A stretch of 64,000 nt of DNA from Scedosporium boydii (Eukaryota > Ascomycota > Sordariomycetes > Microascales > Microascaceae), in NCBI GenBank assembly GCA_002221725.1, contig NJFT01000028.1, positions 186,001-250,000 on the forward strand, written 5' to 3'. Shown in pieces: positions 50,940 to 63,819 of the stretch. A program made the position numbers and the translations under genes. Each line of letters starts with the position of its first letter. Position 1 is the stretch's first letter. The notes below the pieces were generated by a model. The model was given only the letters and a program-made list of their open reading frames with translations, was not told the DNA's origin and ran no database searches.

Positions 50940-53900
50940 ATAGAATGGATAGAGTCTGAGGCAGGGAAGAAAACCGGGGGGTTAGAGGGAGGAAGGGGAA
51001 GAAAAAAAAACGACTGCCTTCACACTTCACATCTCCCCCTACTTTTCTTCCTTTTCTCCTTGCTTTCTTGTTTTTTTTCTTTCGCACTTTTTTACGACGG
51101 GCTGGCCTCGGATACGGCTTTAGTGAGATGCGTCAACCCGAACGAGAACTCTTGGACGAGAGAGGAGCCACGATAGAAATGCGACCCTGGGAAGACAGTC
51201 GATCAGTTGGCAAGCGCAAGAAATAGGAAAGAATACGCAGCACGGGAAACAATGAAGCGAGATGCCCCCCCATGTCTAGCCCGAGGCCAACTGGTCGAAC
51301 AACGAAAGAATCACGGGGATTCGAGACGAAAACATCAGAGAATATCACTATAATGTTGCATTCTAGCAAAACAATCTTTTTGGATTTTGCAGGCGGAAAA
51401 GGGTCGTTTGTCATTGAGCCATTAGATTTTTTTCCTTCTTCTTTCCGATTTTCTACCAACGAGGTTTTCTTAGCTTCTTTCTAATGCGTTGTAACATTCC
51501 TTCATCTGATTTCTTTTCAGGCACGAACTTCTCGTCGCCCTATCATAGATGCCTAAGCTCGAGGGATTTTTCTTCTACTATTACCTCTTTTGGAAAATAT
51601 TTCCAAGAGGCTGTTCGAAAAAGGGAAAAGGATTCTACTGGTCCAAGAATGGAACGGAAAAAGAGATTATTATTTTCTCTCTCTCTCTCTCTCACACTCA
51701 CTCTCTTCGGCTAGCCGTTGGGAACACAAATGCGAGGAAGAACACGTGTGATGCGGAGGAAAGATGTTAGTGAAAGTCGGTGCTTAGCTGGTTCCAGTAG
51801 GATGTCGCGGATGGGGCTGCAAGGTGGCTGCAAGCTGCAAGGGACGAGGGGTAGTGTAGGGCAGATAGATATGTGGCATGCCAGGGGAAAAAACGAGGAG
51901 GAATGGAGGGTGATGTTGAGATGGGGTGGTTTGTTCGTTTGGTAGAGTGATGGTATTTTTCTGAGGGATTTTAATATCTGGAGAGCTTTTTTCTTTCTCT
52001 GCTCGTGGCAGGGATTGTGAAAAGGGTCTGAGTCCGGAGTGTGAAGGGTTCAATGTTTGGTGTAAGTCGGAAGAGAGCCTGGGCGGTTTTGCGGGATGGT
52101 GGAGCCTGATTTCGAGGGCAGAGCCCGACGAAGGACTACGTGGATGGAAAGGATGGGGGAGGACCACCCCTGGCACATTTCGTTTGCACGTGTGAAGATT
52201 TTTCTTTTTCTTTCAATACTTTGTGATAGACCGAAACTCTTCGGAGATGAGCGGGAGTTTTGCCCTGCCCTTGGCACAGAGCACGGGGACTGTATCGGAA
52301 TGTCTTGTTCCTTGAAGGAGGGGGGATGGGGGAAGGACATCTGAGGGGGAAAAGATTGGTCACAGACACCTGCTATTGAACATGGAAGAAGGGTTCGGGG
52401 AACACTATGACACTATTGATCTTTATAGCCAGCTACTCCACTGGTTCGTTGGGACCGCAAGACGGATGGTAAAAGTAATTAAGCGTAGGATGGGGGGGGA
52501 AGAGATTGAGACAATCTGCGACTTGGGGGGAGCAAATAGATTGTTCCCGGAGTGTTTTGGAACTACGCAAGATCAAGATCAAAGCGAGCGACCCGTAGGA
52601 GAATGGTCCCCGTGATGAACTCCGAGGCGTCTTGATGGAGTTGTAGTCTCCTGGTCGTGACAATGGTTCTGACAATGGTGGTGTTTAGACGAGAGACACG
52701 CAGCAGGCGGACAGTATCAGTGTCGTCTCGTCTGGAGAGACGCCGGAGGGAATCGTAGATGCCAAGGGCAAAAAGGTCGAAGACAAACGACAACGCAAGG
52801 ACCAGAAGGGGGGGAACGGAAGACAGCTAAGATTGCATGCACGCACTTTGATAGAACAACGTCCGATGCCGATGGATGCCCACCTCACTCGACGTTTGCT
52901 GTTACTATTCGGGGTCCGGGCTATAGTTTACAGCGATCACTTTGCTTTTTCTTGAATAACTTCAGCCCTCCGAACAGGGTTCAAGGGACTGAGAAAGGCT
53001 AGGGACCTTCGAGATGGGATGATGGAAAATTGACAGAACACGGAGAGCGACATCCAAATTTGGACGATCCCCACAGAAAGCAGGGAACAGGGAAGCGGAG
53101 GCTAGAGGGGCAATGGGGAGACCTGGCATCAATCCTTGAGATGGCTTGCCCGAGGTTCACTGGCGTATGTAGCCAAGCGAGGTTTCCCTGAATATGGGAA
53201 AATGGGCGACAGCCTCGAGGAGAAGCCGAGCAACATGAACAACGCACTTCGCAGGAAAGAAATCTACGAAGTAAAGGATGGTGTGACGGACTACGAAGCA
53301 AAAGAGAGATTAAAAAAAAAAAGCAATCCCATTTTTCATCGGACTACGACGTCCATCGTGTGCCGGTCGGTGGCGGGTGCATCAGACAAGGGTCCCAATC
53401 CAACGATCGTGATCCCTGTTGAACCCTCGATTTTTTTTTTCTCTCTTCTCGTTTGTTCGTCGGGTTTGGCAGAGTGGGTGAAGAAAAGAGAAGAGAAAAA
53501 GAAAAGAAAGCCAGAAAAGGCAGGGTCCAAGTTCGGTTCTCCCCTTGTCGGGTGACTTGGCTAAATGGCCACGTCAATCTGGACGTTGATGCAAGGGTCT
53601 TCGGAGGGCGTTTGCGTTGAGAGCGTTAGGAGCGGTGGGCGCGAGAAGGAGGCGGGATCGACTGCAAGGGACGCAGAGCATGGCAGCCGAATCACATGGA
53701 TTCTGTGGAACAGGTCTCTGATTAAATGTGATGATCAATTGATCAATGGCATCAAATTGCATCGACCCGGAAAAGAGACCAGAATCAGCTCCTGTGAGGT
53801 GCGGTATTGGTTGCAGAACCCCTCATGCCCAGTGTGCCTGCTAATAATACACAGGTACGGAGGGCATGAATTCAATGTTGGCATTCTGCCCATCTTTTTT

Positions 53901-54000
53901 TCATTCTCGGGTTGCTTGCATCCAGCTGAAGAGCATCAATCACTTTTGCTCTGATGATGATGGACATCCGCTGCAACCAGTGGGCGTATGCGGCCTCCAG
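50940..54000. other. gene desert between ankyrin-DIL and TBC genes, part 1
   Basis: No supportable gene. It has purine/pyrimidine-skewed tracts, a (TC)9 microsatellite at 51676-51693, and several open frames of 70-140 codons that lack ATG starts or read as low complexity. The ankyrin-DIL 3' UTR occupies the beginning. Confidence 0.5.
51676..51693 (+). repeat. (TC)9 dinucleotide microsatellite
   Basis: Nine uninterrupted TC units followed by an imperfect CA/CT extension, in gene-free DNA. Confidence 0.85.
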
Positions 54001-54098
54001 CTCCGGAATGTGCTGTAATTGGTTCGAATTTGATCAGGAGCGTGAACTTGAAGCCTGCCGACTCATGCGAAGTACGGAGCAGTTTACTTCGTGCCGGT

Positions 54099-54152
54099 GT
54101 ACGAAGTACAGTTTGGCCGGTTCGCCAATAACATCAATGAAGTACTTCGTAC
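54099..54152. repeat. two perfect 11-mer inverted repeats, GTAC-(GAA/TTC)-GTAC
   Basis: Perfect copies at 54099-54109 and 54142-54152 in opposite orientation, within a stretch (54066-54275) that also holds degenerate copies such as GAAGTAC and TACTTCG. It resembles the cluster at 529-667. Confidence 0.7.
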
Positions 54153-56373
54153 CAAGTGCATGGCTACTTCGCGCTTGCTGAACCACTTTGTACAGGTACC
54201 TTGTACTCCTCCGCCCTTCCTTAGAGAGCACGCAAGCTTAAAGTACTGTACTTATTCGTCATGGATGATCGAAGTACTCATCTATTCTATTCTACGCGAG
54301 AAGCAGGATGGAGGGACTTGAATATCTACTTCACCTTCGTACATGAACTTGGAGGAAACACGGTGAAAACCCGCCATTTTTTGTCGGCTCAAGCTATTCC
54401 CAAAGCAATCAGCCTTCCGCCCCTCCCGATAGATCGGTAAAGCCGTCTGGGGCCGGGGATTGGCGGGCCGGACTGGCACCCTTAATCTGGACATTATCAA
54501 CTCAATTTAGAGAGCCCCAGCTTTATAGGGCGCTGCACCCTACTTGCTTCGCCCGCCGTCTGTGCTATATGGTCCTTCAGGTGAGATATCAATTAATGGC
54601 AAGACGATTGTTATATTATTTACCCATGCAGCGGATATGCAAACGAGGAAAAGCCCCGGGGGTGGCGACACCATCGAACAGAGCCGCGTCGGGGGGGGTT
54701 ACTTCTCGTGCCTCGTCGCTTGTTTGCTGGCCTGGTCACCTACAGACTCGTACCGTAGAGATCGGCCAGTTTCTAGGGCCCGCCTTTCGCCCGTGTGAGT
54801 GGCTCTTCCGACTTGAGTCACTTCACGAGGCATGGAAGAAGGCTGTTGGTGTCACAAGCGAACAGGGATCTAAAGTGCGAAATCCCCACTTGATTCCCCA
54901 GTCGTTCTTCCACATTCGCCGAACTCGAGTTTGTCGTGATGGGGGAGCATCCCTACGTGGCTAGTCAGGTTCACAGGTTCACCACATCCCGGAACCGGAA
55001 CGTTGAGCTCATCCTTCACAAGGCACACACAGGTACTAGGAAGAGAAATCGGACAAACTTGGGAGTTTGTGGCTTGCAGCATCTGTCAGGGGTAATCGAC
55101 GACGACAGCTCAGATTGAGTGCTGTAGCAGCCTCCTACGAAGTGTCAACAGAACGAAGTAGTAGGATTTTTTTTTCTCAGGAACCATGCTTGGTTTTCTT
55201 TCGCGCATCATTCCTCCCGCTCCATGTCGACACCCATGTTCCCTGTTTTGTCCACCGCAGCAGGTACTCGCGTGATGGGGCTGCATTCCGTCAAACTGCG
55301 CTTCTATCAATTTTTTTTTTTTCCTTTTCTTTTTTTTTCGTCTTTTCTTGGCCTTTTTCTAAGTGTCTCTCTTCTCCTTCTCCTAACTATCATCACTCCG
55401 AAACATGTACTATTGGTATCACTATGTCTTCCTTGGAAACAGCGCAATGACGAGAGCAACCTGATTCTTGCCGATTGCCCTACGATTGCCCCATGAAGTG
55501 GCCCCAGATGTGAGCGTTTACATCAGACCCGTTTGCAATTGCTTAAATTATGCGTAGAAGTTGTAGAATGCTCTACCTCGGTACACACAGACAAATTCCT
55601 GCAAAATCGCTCAGAACATCATACACGGATCACTGGGCAAATTACCGCATTCTCTAGCAGTATGCGAGATCATCCGTTCTGCATGACGGTGTAAACCACA
55701 CCTAGTCAGCTTGCCTGGTCATATCTAATTTTTTTTTTTTTTTGTTTCCTCTGCCTTGGAACTGTTCACCGCGAATACAGTGGAGACCAGACCTTGATGA
55801 TACCACATGATGGGACTGAATTGGGGCCGGAACCCGTTACCAGCATTGAATTGATGAATTGAGTGAGTCCCACCGCTTGGTTTTACTCTGGAAGAATCGT
55901 CACATGAGTCCTTGGAACCAGGGATCACAGACCCCTAAGTTATCGTTGCTCGTCAATCCTCGAACAACGACTGGGTCAGAATTGGAGACACCATTCCGCA
56001 CGGCTCCCCGCCGAATACCAACAAGTTTGCCTCGGGAGGGGGGGAATGGATAGATAGATTGATGAAAATTTCCTTCTCCGGCGTTGATTCCTCCGTCCAT
56101 TTTGAGTGCGTGCAGGATTACACTAGGTCTTCTCCGCATTCCCTCCTGTTCGAACCAGGTATGTTTCCGCATTAGGGAAATGGTACGAGAAAAGGATTCC
56201 AGTTGATAGCCGAGGAAATTATTTTAGCAGAGCAAAAAAAAAATGCGCGGCTTCTCTGGAGATGAGCCTCTGCCCTTCGCCCAGTATACTTTGTAAGTCG
56301 CGTCTTTGATGCTCAAGTGCTTCTAAAGCACCGTTGCGCATCAATATGCAGGCCAGGCCTGGTGCGACTGCTG

Positions 56374-56409
56374 GAGTGACTACGAGAGTGACTTCGAGAG
56401 TGACTGCTC
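56374..56409 (+). repeat. 12-bp tandem repeat, three units
   Basis: Units GAGTGACTACGA, GAGTGACTTCGA and GAGTGACTGCTC; the third is diverged at its end. Confidence 0.8.
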
Positions 56410-57000
56410 AAGTTTGCTTTTTCCGTTGGTTCTCTGCTGAAGGAAGCAAGCACTTTACTTCCGCTGTACACTATGTATAGTACAAGAGGGTACAACCAAA
56501 GTAGAGGTGAAGAGGCGGGGACGCAACCAGCGGAACCCACAATTACATGGACTAAAAGTTCATCAAAGTCTACTTATCGTCACTTGTACTCGATGTACCG
56601 AGCCTATGTTGCATTGGGAACTGGGATGCCGCGAGACCAACGATGTGTTTGTGTTTGTGTGGTGCAAAAAGCAAGACGGGACCCAGCTAACATCAGAGGA
56701 CCAAGTCAGAAGAACTCTTTCTGCACTAAATAAGTTAGATGCTTGGAAGTTCAAGTTGAGGGCTAAAAAGTAAAGGGAAAATGCGAGAAAAAGAAAACAG
56801 GAGGGAAAAAAAAAAGAAAAATCAGGAAAACAATATATATTCACATCACACTGAAAAGGAAGCACGAACAAGTAATTCCAGGCCGCCCGAGTAGACAGAA
56901 GGAGTATATGAAATTCCATCCCATCCCCCACAATTTAATCAACCCGTTCCTCCACAAGATCCTTGGAGGTTGAATTCGATCAAATCGATATTATTTGATT

Positions 57001-58396
57001 CCTCCCAGACTCGCTTGGCCTTGCTGCTCTGGTAGCAACATTCTGCCCTCGTTCTCATTAGTTGGAACCCTTTCCCCGACTTGCTGGGCCTATTTCCTGC
57101 AAGTAATTAAATCACAGGTCCCAAACTGCGGAGGCAAGAACGGGACAAACGACAGAAGCATCGACACGTCGACGTCCCCTTGCTCCAATTCAACCCAACA
57201 CCCACCAACAAAGCTCGAATTGGACCACATCAGACCAAACGGAGACGACAACACGACTGGTCCATCTCCCGGCCCTGTCTCGCGTTTGTTCTTTATTCTC
57301 TCAATTCTCTCAATTCTCTCTTTACCTCTTTTGTTTCCGCCCCTCTTATTTCTTCAAAGGCCTGTCTCTTCCCTTTGAGCTTTTTTTTCCCCTTCTCTCC
57401 TGGTCCAAGACCCTAGAGTCGTACCAATATTGGCCTTGTTTATCTGTCTCGCTATTCCTCATCCATCTTCTTCATTCGGCCTCGTCCGCTTCCCCGTCTC
57501 TCCCCGTCTTATTACTTTTAGACATTCCCGTTCTTAAGATCCAATATTCTCGAATCTCTCTGCACTTCTTTGAGTCCAATCTCCATTTACCCCAGACACA
57601 CTCCGGTGGGAATAGCTCAGCTTCACCAACACTCCGTCGTCTAAGCTTGCCCTGGTTGCCCCATCATATCCACGCATTGTGCGGTTGATATTACCTTGGC
57701 CTTCGTCAGCAGAGCTCGACCTAGACGGATTCACTTTTCCGACCGCCTCATATCCGGTGAGTTTTACCCTCTTTTAATTTTGCTTTTCCCTCTCCCTTCT
57801 CACTTCGTTCTGCTTCTAGCTGCTGGCTTGTCCACATCTTCATTGTTGCTTTCTACTGTTGGTCGAGCCTTCCATTCCGCCTTTTCACCATCGACTACCC
57901 CCACTCCACTTACACATGATTGGGGTTGGGAGTCGTGTAATTCGTTCCTTCCCAACCGCGCCCAACCCAAACAAACCTCTTTCCACATTGTGTATTTGTT
58001 TTGATATCTCCTCGCTCGTGCCTTCCGATCCGATTAATGTCACCTCGACCCTTTCATTATCCTTCGCCAGACGATAAAATGTGTCTCTCTCTTGAATACT
58101 GCAAAGCTTGAATTCTTTTTGTTTTCTAATGTTCATAACTTGAACCAGCAATCCCTGCTCCCGCATTTCCAACTAAACAGCCCCCCCCATCATATACCCT
58201 GTCTGCCCAAGTGTCAAGGGTCCAGCTTCACCGTTACATTGAGGAAAATCCACACCAACCCGGGCGAAGCAGCCAGACAAAAGCTCACCGACCAGACCGA
58301 CTGTCAATCGCCGATAACCGCCGAAGACGGCTTTTCCGAATATAATCGCGCTGCTCAGCCGGCACCCCGGCTTCGAAGGGACAAATTATCAACCCG
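57001..58396 (+). promoter_or_regulatory. C/T-rich promoter and leader of the TBC gene
   Basis: A long pyrimidine-rich stretch, including a 9-bp tandem repeat (ATTCTCTCA, 57295-57320), precedes the TBC start. A possible 5' UTR intron has a GTGAGT donor at 57757 and a candidate acceptor ending AACCAG at 58148 (392 bp). The acceptor choice is weak. No coding exon is seen. Confidence 0.4.
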
Positions 58397-61300
58397 ATGC
58401 CCCCATCCGCACTTGCCATGTCGGCCCCCAAATTTTCTAGCCTCCGCTCATCAAAACGCCGGACATCGTCGTTGATCCCGTTTAGGGACGATACCAGCCT
58501 TGTCGCGTTTAGATATGAACAGACCGTTCAGGCAGAGCCTCCCATTCCCATACCCGCTCCGCGAAACCCGCCTTCGCGGTCACCCTCAATCTCGACGCGT
58601 ACGACCTCGTCGAATCCTGCAACCCCATTTCTAATAGGCGGCCATTCACCTCCCATGCCCCCCGCTGAGGAGCATCCGGCTTTAAGAAGCGATTTTTCCT
58701 CGACCAAAAGCGGCGAAGAGTGGAAGAGGGATTCTGGCTCAAGCACTGCGTCCTCGGCTACAACCATCTACGAAGAGGAGATTGACACCCCAGTCTTGTA
58801 CGAAAAGGAGGGATTAGACTCTGCTCACCAATCTTCTGTGCTACCTGCAGTTGTGGAACAGCCCGACCTCGCTGAGTCCCCCGTCGTGTTCGGTGATGAT
58901 TCTGTCAGGACCATTGAACAGCTTCTAGCAGACGCCCGGCGCTTTTCGTGTGACACCAACAATCCCAACAATAAAAGCACGGAACCGGAGCCTCTTCACC
59001 CTGCTGCAGCTCCGGCCCCCTTTTCCTCGCGAATTCTTCTGCCCCAAGACCCCTTGCAGAATTCCCTCGATTCACCCAAGTTAACTAGCCCGACGACGAC
59101 GACGGCACCACAGCGGAGACTTGTTAGGAGTTTTAGTTTCCGCGTCGGTGCATCGAATCGTTTGAAAAAGAAGAGCATAACGGAGATGCCTAGGGCCAGC
59201 GAGAGCAGCAACGATATCAATACGACGACCACACCTACAAGTCCCATTTCTACCATGTTTTCCTTGTCGAAACGACCCTCAAGCAGGCGGAATGCAAGCA
59301 GCGACAGTGTTGTTAGTCGCATTGGGCAAAAAGGGCCAAATTTCGGACAATCCTCACTAGATTCGGCAGCTAATAATAATCACGACGATGCCCAAGCGCC
59401 ACACGGACCACCACCACCATCCCCGAAACGCCCCGCCACCAATCACAGCTCGCGCACTCCCGACACCAACTTCGCACCTATTTCCATCTCCATTCCAACC
59501 GACAGCCTCCTTGATGATGATTTCATGACCAATGTCACCTTTTCGAAAAGGGGCAGTATAATGTTCGGCGGAAAACGCGCCATTCCCGGCGAAAAAAATA
59601 TGCCTGATTACTCGACCACAGAAACCGACAGCGACGCTCCCCGTCCCACGACGAGTTCAGCCGCCGAAAGCAAGACGACCGACGCGACCACGTCGACCAA
59701 GATGGACGCCGCTGCTACAAACAAGTCGGCGGAACAGCCTCAACAGGCCATGCCACGCATTCGCGTTCTCCCTGCAGATGTAGAGCGGGAGTCTGTAAAG
59801 GTGAGATCGCTCTATGAAGCTGGGGATGACTTCAACTGGGAGCTAGGGGCCCCTCCGTCTTCGACGGGAGAGCGCCTTGCACCCACCCCTGAAGACCCCA
59901 TTGAGAAGGAGGTGCATGACTCGTATGGTTTCCTTGGTTTTCCCGGAATTTTAAATCGTGGTCTGCACAGAAGGCTAACTTCGGGTTTCTTATTTACTGT
60001 GGACAGGAGCCCCAGCAGCGCGGCCGAAGCAGGACCGTCAACTCAACAAACTCATCGTATTTCAACATCCGCCGACTCTTCAGCCCGGCCGCACGACTTA
60101 GTCAGGCGCGAGTATGAGCTTGCCGGCGGTGCTGAAGACTGGCAGGACGTCGACGGCGCCGATGTCGACCGATATGGCTTCATTCGATCTCATCGTCTGA
60201 ACACACCGACCGGCAGTTCCTCCCGGCGCGGACGAACAACTTCTAGGAGGAGAAATGTCTTGACGAAGCGGGACCCTTCCGAGCTCAATAGCGCCCGCGT
60301 ACCTAATAGAAAAGTTTCCGCGAGATCTCTGCACACGCAGGCATCCGAATTCTCGGTGGCCTCGAGGCGCTCATCGATATCCACCTTTAGGCAGGCGGCA
60401 AATCTGCTCCCTCACAATAGAGACCGCCGGTGGGCCGATGAGGCTGGCGAGATGCTTACGCACACTCCAGGAATCACCCACATTACCGAAGATGAGAGCG
60501 CAGAACGGCTCTCCGAAGCACTGAAGCAGAAGGAATGGGAAAGGGCGGAGAAGTGGCGAAAGATGGCCAAGGTGGTTAAGAAAGGGAAAGATGGCGAGGG
60601 TATGGAATTTGAATTCGATACCAAAAACCCCAAACTGATCGACCGCACGTGGAAGGGTATCCCCGATCGGTGGCGAGGCGCCGCGTGGTACTCGTTCCTC
60701 GCGACGAGCGCCAAGGCAGACAAGGATGCGCCGACCGAAGAGCATCTCCTCGCCGAGTTTCACCGACTGCAGAAGGAATCTTGCGAGTACGATGGCCAGA
60801 TCGACTTGGATGTTCCCCGGACCATTAGCCAGCACATCATGTTTCGACGCCGATACCGCGGTGGCCAGCGACTGCTCTTCAGGGTCCTCCACGCCGTAGC
60901 GCTCTACTTTAGCGAGATTGGCTACGTCCAGGGTATGGCCTCGCTGGCGGCGACGCTTCTCTGCTACTTTGACGAAGAGAAGGCGTTTGTCATGATGGTT
61001 CGCATGTGGCAGCTGCGGGGACTGGAGGAGCTGTACCGTCCTCCTGGCTTCGAGGGCCTGCTAGCTTGTCTCAAGGATTTTGAGACCCGCTGGCTGGCCG
61101 GAAAGGACGTTGCCAAGAAGCTGGTAAGTTGAAGAAGGAGGATATGAAGGATTCTCAAGGCCACGCACGACATGGCTAACAGCTTTCTTAGAACGATTTG
61201 GGTATTGATACTACCGCATTCGGGACTCGCTGGTACCTCACGCTTTTCAACCTATCGATCCCGTTCCCCGCACAACTAAGAGTCTGGGATGTCTTCCTGC

Positions 61301-61551
61301 TACTGGGTGGCCCGTCCCCTAAAGGGTCATCGTCCTCGGCAGCGGGTTCATCCAAGTCGGACGATGGGCGGCTGGATGTTTTGCATGCCTCCGCCGCAGC
61401 ACTTATGGATGCTCTGAGCGAGATTATCCTCGACTCAGACTTCGACAACACAATGAAAGTCCTCACATCATGGATTCCTGTTAAGGATGAGGACCTCCTA
61501 ATGAAGGTGACGAGAGCCGAGCTAAAGTATAATGGTAAGAAGAAGGGTTGA
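58397..61551 (+). CDS. TBC-domain Rab GTPase-activating protein
   Basis: Two exons, join(58397..61123, 61192..61551), 1028 aa. Residues 1-740 are Ser/Thr/Pro-rich and probably disordered, with a short charged helix before the catalytic part. The TBC domain runs from about 750 to 1000: WKGIPDRWRGAAWYSFL, then DLDVPRTISQH with the catalytic Arg finger at 808, then GYVQGMASL with the Gln finger at 845. The spliced exon supplies TRWYLTLF and FPAQLRVWDVFLL. Both finger residues are intact, so GAP activity on a Rab is expected. The target Rab and compartment cannot be read from sequence. A second in-frame ATG lies seven codons in. The N-terminal extension is much longer than the domain. Confidence 0.92.
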
Positions 61552-63003
61552 ACACTCTTCCTCTCCTAAGCTGCGGCAGGGGGACAGCCTTGACAGGGCG
61601 ACATAATCTCCTTTGTCCTTTTTTTTTTCCGTCTCTTTTTAGCCTTTTCGTCTTTCTTCTCCTTTATTAGCGTTGCTGTTTGAGAGAGTTTTACCTGCGG
61701 TTGCGAGCGATTCTGGCCCTATCACGGCCATTCTTGATACCCATCATACCCAGTCGAGTACTTTTTCAATCTCATATGTCTCCTGTTTTCTGCTCTTTGT
61801 AGACACTAAACACTGCCATACGGCGACTTTATCTCTCCTTTGTCTTCTCTCTTTTTTTTCTTTTTTTTTATTAAAAAACAAAACGCTCCCTTTTGTCCTT
61901 GAGGGACTGCAGAGCAAGACGTGGGTTATGATCCTTGGTAAGGGTGGCTCGCGGTTAAACAAAATACGATAAAAATGGAAGGGATGATGATACATGGTGA
62001 AGGATAATATACGTTATTATGAGAGGTACATGTACCAGGAAGGGAAAAGAAGGAATGGTAGGATTACTGAAGAGGTTTTGGAGGTTTGGTGCTTGGAAAC
62101 GATGGAGGAGGGTTGTATAACTTAGGTGCAGAAGGGTTGGCTATTCCACTCCTTTAATACCCAACGTCTTTTCTGTGCTATATGTTCTTGCTCGTGATCC
62201 TGTTTGGAAGTGTGTCAAGTTTGTCTTCAGGCCGTTTGGTAGTACGAGGGCCTTGCCTTTGGTGACCAGCTCTCTGATGTGGAGGAACACTGACAGAGGG
62301 TATCCTTGGAGGGAAACTGAGAGGATCGAAGGGTTGATACAGATGGTAACGATCTGAGCGCTCATTCGTCCGCTCCGAGCAGCCAGAAACCTAGAAGAGT
62401 CGAGGAACCACAATTGGGATTCTTTCCAGGCTTCGCCCGGGTCTTGTAATGGAGTTCTCCGGCCGGGCAAGGTGTGCCATAGGTACTGTTCACGCCCCGC
62501 CGGTTGCCTTGATAAAAAGCCCGAAGACAGAACTGGTTGAATCACAAATTTGGACGGAGACCTCAATTTACACTCGTTGGTACGCTCGTGGACATTGATA
62601 TCGATATTGTCTTTAAGACCCAAATCACCAAATCATTCCACAACCAGTTGAAAACCACTTCGCCGGAGAAAGAAACAGTTCTAGAAAGACAAAAAAAGGA
62701 ACAAGAAGGAAGCAAAAAAAGAAAACATACAACACCAGGGATTCGCTGGTCGTCACCGACCCAACTACTAGTCTGGCGCTTCGCAGCTTGTGTACAGGGG
62801 AGCGGACGGGACCCTCAATATTCTGCGAGCTATGGCCGTATGTGCTAGAGACGGGTTTAAAATTGGGTTATATCGTCAAGTTTTGAGTTCTTGGGGGAGG
62901 CAGGGCCGCTTAGAAATCGAGCCAAGTCGTCGAAAATCGAACTCGGGAGGGCCATTCTCCCCCCCCAAGCGAGCCAAGGGCACAGCAAGTAATAACAGGA
63001 GGA
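61552..63003. other. convergent 3' region between the TBC gene and the PPxY protein gene
   Basis: 1.45 kb with T-rich tracts just after the TBC gene and no supportable ORF. A weak box C/D-like arrangement (ATGATGA at 61984, CTGA at 62067) was considered and not accepted. Confidence 0.5.
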
Positions 63004-63819
63004 TCATGCTATCCTCGTCCCAGCCCTAAAATCCTTACCCATATCAAGGGTCCGTCTCACTAAAGGAGATGTCAGCCACGAGGGGACGGTGTCGGACGCG
63101 GATGAGCAAAACTCACCTCCATCCACGCCCGTATAGATAGGATCCTGATGTTCAGCAGAATACTGCCAAAGCCGACAACACCACAGCGCAACGAGCGCAT
63201 CCACAGTCTCCCTCCTCAAAGCCGCCGTAACAACAAGCCGATGCTGGCCCTCCCCCTCGTCCTCCACGGCAATGGGATTCCCGTCCCCGTCGCTCCACTC
63301 GTAGCGTCCACCTTTCAGCCGAATCTCGAAAAGCGGCTCGGCGTCCTTGACGAAAGACGGCACGTTCCACTTGCTGCTTTGACCGGAGACGTCGACGGGG
63401 AGCACTTTCCAGCTCGTCCGGCGCAGACGAGACCTTTTGAGGCCCATGCTACCCAGGGCCTTTCTCGACAGGGCTTCGATGAAGAAAGCCGGAAGGGCTA
63501 GTTCGCTAAAGATGAATGAGGGGGGGATGTGGCGGAGGAGGTAAATGTTTCGCGTGTGCTGCTTGACGCTGGGAGCGTCGTTGGCGTCTGTCCGGACGGT
63601 CATTTCGACGCGCTCGAATTCTACTTCGGTGGTGGCGTGGGAGAGCGTTGCGATTCCGCGGTTGAGCTTGTAGAGCGGGGCCGAAGAGGCGGACTCGGCG
63701 TGGATGGATTGGCCTGCTAGGATGTGGATTGTTGGTTGGAGGAGGATGTTGGCGGCATTGTGGTTGGCGGAGTCGTCGTATGAAGGGGGATGATCGAGAG
63801 GCTCCTCGACGGCAGACAT
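63004..63819 (-). CDS. unknown protein with N-terminal PPxY motif
   Basis: Two exons, complement(63004..63059, 63117..63819), 252 aa. I do not recognise the family. The N-terminus has PPSY (residues 11-14), a PPxY motif of the kind bound by WW domains such as those in Rsp5-type ubiquitin ligases. The rest looks like a compact mixed alpha/beta fold (IATLSHATTEVEFERVEMTV, RNIYLLRHIPPSFIF, LFEIRLKGGRYEWSDGDGN, HRLVVTAALRRETVDALVAL). A resemblance to tubby/LURP-one-like barrels crossed my mind but cannot be supported. The intron (63060-63116, GTGAGT...CTTTAG) is 57 bp, a multiple of three, without an in-frame stop. If retained, it would add 19 residues. Confidence 0.75.
   Translation of the reverse strand: MSAVEEPLDHPPSYDDSANHNAANILLQPTIHILAGQSIHAESASSAPLYKLNRGIATLSHATTEVEFERVEMTVRTDANDAPSVKQHTRNIYLLRHIPPSFIFSELALPAFFIEALSRKALGSMGLKRSRLRRTSWKVLPVDVSGQSSKWNVPSFVKDAEPLFEIRLKGGRYEWSDGDGNPIAVEDEGEGQHRLVVTAALRRETVDALVALWCCRLWQYSAEHQDPIYTGVDGGEFCSSASDTVPSWLTSPLVRRTLDMGKDFRAGTRIA

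Larger units (their letters stand above)
54001..57000. other. gene desert between ankyrin-DIL and TBC genes, part 2
   Basis: No supportable gene. It contains a dense group of TAC-TTC-GTA-like elements at 54066-54275, T runs near 55170, 55310 and 55728, and a 12-bp tandem repeat at 56374-56409. Confidence 0.5.

Noticed and set aside
53136..53555. 139-codon + frame in the large gene desert
   Set aside because: Starts at a TTG, contains low-complexity Phe and Lys runs, and has no plausible exon partners.
56140..56162. possible tRNA T-arm (GTTCGAAC with short stem)
   Set aside because: Loop and stem register do not fit a TTCRANY loop with a 5-bp stem, and no D or anticodon arm is in place.
61984..62070. 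possible box C/D snoRNA (ATGATGA ... CTGA, about 87 nt)
   Set aside because: No convincing terminal stem or internal C'/D' boxes, and I could not match the guide stretch to rRNA.
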